Both the position numbers and the translations under genes were made by a program. Shown here in pieces: positions 58,459-64,000 of a stretch of DNA of 64,000 bases. This DNA comes from Sporosarcina sp. FSL K6-1508 (GTDB lineage: Bacteria > Bacillota > Bacilli > Bacillales_A > Planococcaceae). Under the pieces are notes generated by a model. It saw nothing but the letters and a program-made list of their open reading frames with translations. It did no database searches and was not told the origin of the DNA. The DNA lies in the NCBI RefSeq assembly GCF_038007465.1, contig NZ_JBBOXF010000001.1, positions 3,669,001 to 3,733,000 of the forward strand, written 5' to 3'. The stretch's first letter is position 1. Every line of letters starts with the position of its first letter.

Positions 58459-59652
58459 TTATTCTTTCCAATTTGCTTCTACAAATTCTCGGATGCGCTG
58501 AATTGCTTCTTCAAGTAATTCAATCGAAGTTGCATAGGATAACCGGATTGTATCTGGAGAGCCAAAACCAGATCCAGGAATGACTGCGACATTCGCTTTC
58601 GTTAATAATGCCTCAGCAAAATCATCCACATTTGCAAACCCTGTTTTCTTAACTGCTTCCGATATTTCCGGAAGAAGATAAAAAGCGCCTTGCGGTTTAA
58701 TCACTTTAAATCCTGGGATGGCTGATAATTGCGGGTAAACCCGTTCCAGACGCGATTCGAAATCTTTACGCATCGTTTCAACAGCATCTTGCGGCCCGTT
58801 ATAGGCTTCAATTGTCGCATATTGGGAAGTTGTCGTCGGATTGGATGTCGAGTGACTCGCAAGATCTGTCATCGCTTTAACAATATTTGCATCTCCCGCA
58901 ATATAGCCAATTCGCCAGCCAGTCATTGAATGTGATTTGGAAACGCCATTAATGAGCAGTGTCCTTTTCTTTGCATCATCTGAAAGCTGTGCGATGGAAA
59001 TATGTTTTTCTCCGCCGTAAATAAGTTTTTCGTAAATTTCATCTGAAATAATCCAGATATCTTTTTCTTTACAAACTTCGGCAATTTGCTGCAATTCTTC
59101 TTTTGAGTAAATCATGCCTGTCGGGTTCCCCGGCGAGTTGATGATGACCGCTTTAGTTTTAGAGGTAACCGCGTCATTGATTTGCTTCGCCGTCACTTTA
59201 AACTGTGCTGCTGCGGTCCCTTCGATATGTACAGGAACTCCGCCTGCTAACTTCACTTGTTCTGGATAGCTGACCCAGTAAGGTGTCGGTATGATAACCT
59301 CATCGTCGGGATTAAGCATAACTTGGAACAGCGTATAAAGAACATGCTTTGCACCAATCCCGATCATGATTTCTTTTCCAGAATACGCTAAACCCTGATC
59401 CTTTTGCAGCTTTTGAATGATTGCATCTTTTAGCGCTGGCAGGCCACCTGAAGGTGTGTATTTTGTTTTACCTTCTTTCATAGATGTATACGCCGCTTCA
59501 ATAATGTTAGCTGGCGTATTATAATCTGGTTCCCCCGCACCAAGACCGATTACATCAATACCAGATTCTTTCATTTCTTTCGCTTTTGCCGTTATGGCAA
59601 GCGTCGTTGATGGCGAAAGCGTATTCACCCTGGATGCTAATGATTTCGTCAA
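58459..59652 (-). CDS. aspB: Aspartate aminotransferase
   Basis: A 397-residue PLP enzyme of class I aminotransferases, interconverting aspartate and oxaloacetate with glutamate/2-oxoglutarate. The PLP lysine is in SKSHSMTGWRIGY (near residue 235), SPGNPTG binds cofactor phosphate region, and the C-terminal substrate arginine is in TIRLSYA. Starts at TTG 59652 after AAGGGAG. The linked asnS may reflect shared aspartate/asparagine metabolism. Confidence 0.95.
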   Translation of the reverse strand: MTKSLASRVNTLSPSTTLAITAKAKEMKESGIDVIGLGAGEPDYNTPANIIEAAYTSMKEGKTKYTPSGGLPALKDAIIQKLQKDQGLAYSGKEIMIGIGAKHVLYTLFQVMLNPDDEVIIPTPYWVSYPEQVKLAGGVPVHIEGTAAAQFKVTAKQINDAVTSKTKAVIINSPGNPTGMIYSKEELQQIAEVCKEKDIWIISDEIYEKLIYGGEKHISIAQLSDDAKKRTLLINGVSKSHSMTGWRIGYIAGDANIVKAMTDLASHSTSNPTTTSQYATIEAYNGPQDAVETMRKDFESRLERVYPQLSAIPGFKVIKPQGAFYLLPEISEAVKKTGFANVDDFAEALLTKANVAVIPGSGFGSPDTIRLSYATSIELLEEAIQRIREFVEANWKE

Positions 59653-59665
59653 TTGTATCGCTCCC

Positions 59666-60145
59666 TTAGAGATTCAATATTCGTTTCCACCATTGACCAT
59701 TTTCGAAAAACACATAAACGTAATTTAGTTTTCCATTATCACTTTTAAATGCGACTTCCCAAACAGGCCCTTTTTCTTCTAGCCCAAGCTTGACATGAAG
59801 AACCTTTTTTACATCCAGTTCTTTTTTGACGTTTGCAACGGCCTTTTCTGCCGAAATCCCATCCGCCAACTTCACTTCTTTAAAACCGTCTTTCGATTTC
59901 TCATCGACAAAAACAGCTTTCTTTTTGCCATCCCCGTCCACCCCGTATACCGTGACAGCTGGAACTGTCCCATTGAAAATTTCAACAGTACTTGCAGAAA
60001 CCAGCTGTCCTGATTTAATGGCGGATTCAATTGCCGCCTTTTTAACCGATGATGAAGGTTTGTCGGCATTATATAGAACCGTGACGGTGATGACCGAAGT
60101 TAACGTAAAAAGGAAGACGACGATGAATTTAATCCAATTCAGCAT
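59666..60145 (-). CDS. ypmB: YpmB, membrane-anchored DUF5590-type protein
   Basis: A 159-residue protein with an N-terminal membrane anchor (residues 5-24) and an extracytoplasmic part built of PepSY-like alpha/beta repeats (AEKAVANVKKEL, then GPVWEVAFKSDNGKLNYVYV). In B. subtilis YpmB has been linked to spore germination and sits before aspB as here. The start follows GAAGAG. Confidence 0.88.
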   Translation of the reverse strand: MLNWIKFIVVFLFTLTSVITVTVLYNADKPSSSVKKAAIESAIKSGQLVSASTVEIFNGTVPAVTVYGVDGDGKKKAVFVDEKSKDGFKEVKLADGISAEKAVANVKKELDVKKVLHVKLGLEEKGPVWEVAFKSDNGKLNYVYVFFENGQWWKRILNL

Positions 60146-60213
60146 AACTCTTCACGTCCTGTACGTCGTAAAAATGTTTTTCGAATCATTATGACTCGCT
60201 TCCTTTTAGATAC

Positions 60214-62991
60214 CTATTCATTATAGCAATTTTCGAGTTCATTAACCATATGTGCGAGCGACACTTTTTTTACCGGCACATCCGGAAATGCCTCCAAGAA
60301 TCGTTGACCATACGATTTTGTTTCAATCCGTCTATCCAAGATAATGAAATAACCCTTGTCTGCCGAAGAACGGATGAGCCTGCCGAAACCTTGCCGTAAC
60401 CGCATAACCGCCTCCGGTAAGGCATGTTCAGTGAATGGGTTCAACCCAGCAGCTGACAGCTTAGCCGCTTTTGCCTTGTACACCGGCTCGTCCGGGGATG
60501 AGAACGGCAACCTGACGACGATGACTGCAGTCAACGCATCTCCGGGTACGTCGACACCTTCCCAGAAACTATTCGTTCCAAATAGGACGGAATTATTAAA
60601 TTGCCTGAAAGACTTCAATAATCTTATTCGGCTGCCTGAACTAATGCCTTGCGCAAATAACGCATAATCCTCTAATTGTTGACTTTCTGTAATAAGATCA
60701 TAGGTTTTTCTGAGCATATCCAGTGAGGTAAACAAGACAAAGAGTCTTCCCCCCGAAGCCATAACTGTTTGGACCACTGTGTCTGTGACCGCTTCAATAT
60801 AATCCGATTGACTGACTTGCTGGATATCAGGCATATCTTTAACAATGAATATTTCGGCCCCTTCATAGAAATGGACGGGCGCATCAAATGTTAAGAGTGG
60901 TATTGAATCATCGATACCAAGCTGTCTTGCGATAAAACGCTCATTTTCGGGAATCGCAAGTGTTCCAGAAGTCCATACAATGCCCGTCTGTTCATCCTTA
61001 AGCCTGTCAATAAATTTCCGGATGAGCTGAGATCCATCAAGTGAACGTTTAATAACAGTCAGACTTCCCGGAATGCTGCGCATATCTTTTTCCATCCAGA
61101 CCGTAAAGTCATCTGAATTATCATCTAAAAAGACTTCGACCCATTCTCCAGCTTTGATTGTCATCTCACGGACCCAAAAATCCCATTCCGAGAGGATTGC
61201 TTGCTCATTACGGGTCATATTATCTACGTGTTTTGTTAAACCGCTTGTGAATAACTCAGCTTTGCTAATGTAATCAGTCATAGCCTCAGCAACTTTTGAA
61301 AATTCGTTCCTCCCATAATTTAGTTCAGCCAATGAATAGATGATTCTATTTCCCTGCTGTTTTTTACGCCTAGAAGGATTAAAAGCAGTCAAAGTGGCTA
61401 TAGCATAATCGAACAATGTTAGAAACTTCACAAAGGCGGAGTCTAGCTGTTCCCTATTGTGAAATTGATCTGTTTCGAATTGAGCAGTAAGCTTATCAAC
61501 CTGTTGCAACAGCTGGCCTGTCGCATCGGACGCAATCTGCCCCATGACATATTTCCAATTCGTGTAGGAAAATACGGTTTCATTCATAAGTGTTGCAGCT
61601 TGAACAAATTGATGAGCCTCATCGACAACGAGTCCTGCAAGTGAACTAAAAATCATCTGCCCGCGATTCATGTCAGAAAGGAGCATTGAATGGTTTGTAA
61701 TGATCAAATTTGAGTGTCCGCATTTATCAAGCAGCTTATAGTGATAGTCAGCGGCTTGTTCGTCAAGTGCCAAGTCATTGGAACGCTTTCGAATACGGTC
61801 GACAAACAGCTGGCCGCCACCGGATACATTCAATTCTTCCAAATCGCCTGTCACAGTTTCTGTAAGCCATACGAGGGTTTGCATAATAGCGAACGTTTCA
61901 TCATATGACTCATCTGCAATACGAAGTAATTCTTCAAACTTTCCAAGTGAAATATATTGCTCTCTGCCTTTCAATACAGTCGCCGTCACATCGGTGCCAA
62001 GTATTACTCTTACTTTGCTCAGTTCGTCTTCCATGATTTTATCAGCGAGGTGATTGGTATATGTACTGATAACGACAGGTTTTCCCGTCGCAATTGAATG
62101 GATAGCTGCTGGCAATAGATAAGCCATGGTCTTTCCGATTCCGGTCGGTACTTCTGCTATGATTTCAGATTGTGCAGATAGCGCTTTCCACACAGCATCC
62201 ATGAATCCGAACTGCGATTCCCTTAGTTCGAAATCAGGGTAGGCTTTTTTCAATTGCGTTGTTTTTTCCTGATCGTCAACTGGATATACCAAGCGTTCAA
62301 AACGATCCGGTTTCGAAATCGTCATGTTCCGATACGGGATGCCACGGAAAGTTGAAAATCCAGTGCCTCTTCTTTTTGTCCGTGCCTTCTTCAAGGCTTC
62401 GTAGAAAAGTGTTGAGAAATCAGACTTCAATCGAAACGATCTCCGATGCAGGAGATTCAGTGTATCCTCCGGTAAAGCATGCAATTTGTCCATACAAATT
62501 AGAAACAACTTCGCGGTCGCCTCTGCATCGTCATCAGCCCGATGAGCAGACCCAAGTGGTATTCCAAGTTCTTCAGTAATATCCTGTAACCTATAGCTTG
62601 GGGCAGATGGTATCAATATTTTAGACAGTTCAACCGTGTCGATTTTCTTTCCCGTCCACTTGCCAACGCCGCATCTAGCAAACTCGCTTTGAAGAAAGGA
62701 TAAGTCGAAATCAGTATTATGTGCAATAAATACCGTCCCTTCCAAGAGGCCGGCAACTTCCGCTGCAATTTCATCAAAAAAAGGCGCATCTTTTACATCT
62801 TCATCGGAAATAGCCGTCAATTGACGGATGAAAGCGGGAATTTTTTGTCCGGGATTAACAAAACGGACATACTTTTCACCAATTTTTCCATCTTTTATAA
62901 ACACAATCGCGATTTGAATCATCCGGTCCCCTTTAGCCGGTGAATGGCCGGTTGTTTCCAGATCGACGACTGCATACGTTTTGTTGTGCAT
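60214..62991 (-). CDS. dinG: DinG with N-terminal 3'-5' exonuclease domain
   Basis: A 925-residue protein. An N-terminal DEDDh exonuclease (VVDLETTGHSP at about residue 8, IAHNTDFDLSFL, AHRADDDAEATAKL) is fused to a DinG-like helicase core (PTGIGKTMAYLLP, DEAH box, C-terminal VRLPFSSPDEP and RLRQGFGRLIRS). No four-cysteine Fe-S cluster is visible between motifs I and II, unlike ypvA. In Bacillales this form acts as a 3'-5' exonuclease, with helicase activity doubtful. GGAAG precedes the start. Confidence 0.95.
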   Translation of the reverse strand: MHNKTYAVVDLETTGHSPAKGDRMIQIAIVFIKDGKIGEKYVRFVNPGQKIPAFIRQLTAISDEDVKDAPFFDEIAAEVAGLLEGTVFIAHNTDFDLSFLQSEFARCGVGKWTGKKIDTVELSKILIPSAPSYRLQDITEELGIPLGSAHRADDDAEATAKLFLICMDKLHALPEDTLNLLHRRSFRLKSDFSTLFYEALKKARTKRRGTGFSTFRGIPYRNMTISKPDRFERLVYPVDDQEKTTQLKKAYPDFELRESQFGFMDAVWKALSAQSEIIAEVPTGIGKTMAYLLPAAIHSIATGKPVVISTYTNHLADKIMEDELSKVRVILGTDVTATVLKGREQYISLGKFEELLRIADESYDETFAIMQTLVWLTETVTGDLEELNVSGGGQLFVDRIRKRSNDLALDEQAADYHYKLLDKCGHSNLIITNHSMLLSDMNRGQMIFSSLAGLVVDEAHQFVQAATLMNETVFSYTNWKYVMGQIASDATGQLLQQVDKLTAQFETDQFHNREQLDSAFVKFLTLFDYAIATLTAFNPSRRKKQQGNRIIYSLAELNYGRNEFSKVAEAMTDYISKAELFTSGLTKHVDNMTRNEQAILSEWDFWVREMTIKAGEWVEVFLDDNSDDFTVWMEKDMRSIPGSLTVIKRSLDGSQLIRKFIDRLKDEQTGIVWTSGTLAIPENERFIARQLGIDDSIPLLTFDAPVHFYEGAEIFIVKDMPDIQQVSQSDYIEAVTDTVVQTVMASGGRLFVLFTSLDMLRKTYDLITESQQLEDYALFAQGISSGSRIRLLKSFRQFNNSVLFGTNSFWEGVDVPGDALTAVIVVRLPFSSPDEPVYKAKAAKLSAAGLNPFTEHALPEAVMRLRQGFGRLIRSSADKGYFIILDRRIETKSYGQRFLEAFPDVPVKKVSLAHMVNELENCYNE

Positions 62992-63064
62992 TCGATCATC
63001 AACTTCCTGTTTAACATACTAAAGCAGATTGTATCACATTCAGGCTTTCGAGTTGGTATAAAGC

Positions 63065-63190
63065 CTATATATATATGTTGAACAAATGAATACTTATTTA
63101 AACTGAGCCAAGACGCCATTAAAGAATGCCGAAGTCCCAATACTGATAGCGAAGCGGTCAGGCTTGGGGGAAGCCACTGAAAAAGTTCTT
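63065..63190. repeat. R1 repeat, left half of a split copy
   Basis: TATATATATATGTTGAAC, AAATGAATACTTATTTAAAC, TGAGCCAAGACGCC mirror the reverse complement of the copy at 46692. The right half lies at 63520-63575, with R2 copy C between. Confidence 0.65.
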
Positions 63191-63214
63191 TTTTTAGTAA
63201 GAACTAGTTGATTG

Positions 63215-63478
63215 TAGTGGAGAGCGGCGACTCCAGCGGGAACAGGAAACAAAGATAGGAAGAGAAAGTTCACTCTTCCTTAGCTGAAGACCCCGCTGGA
63301 AGAGCCGTTACGAAGAACGGCTTTTGCGAGCAAAAGCGCTAGCGTTGGGAGCACAGGGCAAGAATGCCTTAATTTCTGCAAAGAACACAGAAATACGGCA
63401 AATCGAACCCTTCGCTGTTCGATTGGCTGAAGCCGTGCCCGCGGAAAGCGTTCGCTCGGAACGGAAATCAACGGGATT
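63215..63478. repeat. GC-rich structured repeat R2, expanded copy C
   Basis: It shares R2 blocks at both ends (GGCGACTCCAGCGGGAACAG; GGCTGAAGCCGTGCCCGCGG and GGAACGGAAATCAACGGG) but is twice as long. The extra sequence is nearly all hairpins: AGGAAGAG/CTCTTCCT (63258/63274), GCCGTT/AACGGC (63305/63317), GCTTTTGC/GCAAAAGC (63321/63331), ATTTCTG/CAGAAAT (63372/63388) and AATCGAAC/GTTCGATT (63401/63417). TCCAGCGGG (63233) pairs with CCCGCTGGA (63293). No gene is seen anywhere in 62992-63641. Confidence 0.9.
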
Positions 63479-63519
63479 GAACGAAATCGTACTTTCTCAG
63501 TATCCGCGCTTGGGACGGG

Positions 63520-63575
63520 AGGCATCCCCGGGCGCCGTAGCGGATTCAATGGAATTTTTCATTTCAATATATACA
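63520..63575. repeat. R1 repeat, right half of the split copy
   Basis: GGCGCCGTAGCGGATTCAAT, GGAATTTTTCATTTC, AATATATACA match the reverse complement of the beginning of the 46692 copy. Confidence 0.65.
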
Positions 63576-63590
63576 GATTGACAAGAAACA

Positions 63591-63635
63591 TAAAAGGCTC
63601 ATTAGGAATCAGGCGTACCGATTCAAAATGAGCCT
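63591..63635 (-). terminator. Intrinsic terminator after panD
   Basis: AGGCTCATT and AATGAGCCT form the outer stem, with AATC/GATT inside; the minus strand continues TTTTATGTTTCTT. Confidence 0.75.
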
Positions 63636-63641
63636 CCTTCA

Positions 63642-64000
63642 CTAGATAGTCATGCCTTGTTTTTCGCGAATAATTTCTTTCACACCGTTTTGTTCATCCA
63701 TTATAAGCACGATCGGTTCATGCGTTCGCGCTTCTTCATCCGTCATATATCCGTATGATAAGATGATAACTACATCACCACGCTGTACAAGTCGTGCAGC
63801 CGCTCCATTGACGCAGATGACACCACTCCCGCGTTCTCCTGCGATTATATAGGTTTCAAATCGTGCACCATTATTGTTATTGACTACATGCACTTTCTCA
63901 TTCGGCAACATACCCGCCGCGTCGAGAAGATCCGAATCAATTGTAATACTTCCGACATAATTTAAGTCGGCTTCTGTTACAGTTGCACGGTGTAATTTAC
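63642..64000 (-). CDS. panD: Aspartate 1-decarboxylase (5' end outside window)
   Basis: The pyruvoyl enzyme making beta-alanine for pantothenate. The visible frame starts within KLHRATVTEADLNYVGS; only a few N-terminal residues are missing. Self-cleavage occurs at the Gly-Ser of YVGSITIDS, making the serine-derived pyruvoyl group. GERGSGVICVNGAAARLVQ and VVIILSYG follow the family pattern. panB and panC normally lie upstream, beyond the edge. Confidence 0.95.
   Translation of the reverse strand, partial: KLHRATVTEADLNYVGSITIDSDLLDAAGMLPNEKVHVVNNNNGARFETYIIAGERGSGVICVNGAAARLVQRGDVVIILSYGYMTDEEARTHEPIVLIMDEQNGVKEIIREKQGMTI

Noticed and set aside
63280..63581. Open frames on both strands across the dinG-panD spacer, read as small genes
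   Set aside because: They lie inside R2 copy C, overlap each other in opposite senses, have no ribosome-binding site and consist of hairpin sequence.

Overview
The window is chromosomal core DNA from a low-to-moderate G+C Firmicute of the order Bacillales. The best fit is a Planococcaceae member such as Sporosarcina or a relative. The basis is gene order recognised from memory of Bacillus subtilis (the yqg/yqf block around sodA, rpoD and dnaG, and the yp block around dynA, gpsB, recU, ponA and dinG), a class B RNase P RNA, and a single-chain glycyl-tRNA synthetase under a T-box. The species guess is inference. Gene names come from family recognition and synteny, not from database searches.

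Layout. 1-30.2 kb is a yqgU-to-glyS block: a lipoprotein cut by the window edge, an LtaS-type enzyme, yqgQ, 5-formyl-THF cyclo-ligase and rpmG; an unrecognised two-gene membrane operon; a class B PBP, sodA, yqgC and a Na/Pi cotransporter; yqgB, yqgA, ispG and yqfW; znuC-znuB-zur; yqfT, nfo, cshB, yqfQ and ispH; yqfO, trmK and cccA; an acyl-CoA dehydrogenase; rpoD, dnaG, yqfL, ccpN; and T-box-glyS. At about 30.2-31.3 kb gene order jumps relative to B. subtilis, with a GNAT gene and degraded coding sequence at the join. 31.3-64 kb is the yp block: ypgQ, cspD, ypeQ, ypeP, a phosphoesterase, a DUF421 protein, a sulfurtransferase, dynA, cheX and ypwA; an ISL3-type transposase; then ypvA, ypsC, rnpB, gpsB, mrfB, mrfA, yppE, recU, ponA, ypoC, nth, dnaD, asnS, aspB, ypmB, dinG and panD (5' end outside the window).

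How the genes work together. Much of the window serves envelope growth and division (PBP, ponA, gpsB, dynA, LtaS-type, orphan MltG-like protein) and DNA replication and repair (dnaG, dnaD, nfo, nth, recU, mrfAB, ypvA, dinG). Isoprenoid synthesis (ispG, ispH) and zinc homeostasis (znuCB-zur) are also present. Many genes are translationally coupled by 4-nt start/stop overlaps. Visible regulation includes a Gly T-box, a Zur-box-like operator over the znuC start site, a perfect-consensus cre at the acyl-CoA dehydrogenase, and PhoP-box-like direct repeats at the Na/Pi transporter.

The least explained content is in the long intergenic regions, which hold several dispersed repeats. One (called R2 here) is GC-rich with three copies, two in inverted orientation around the transposase and one expanded by several distinct hairpins while keeping an outer stem. 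A second, AT-rich repeat (R1) occurs at four loci (five copies) and is split by R2 at 63 kb. A third is a long palindrome between the T-box terminator and glyS. I saw no CRISPR array, prophage, tRNA gene or classical defence system.
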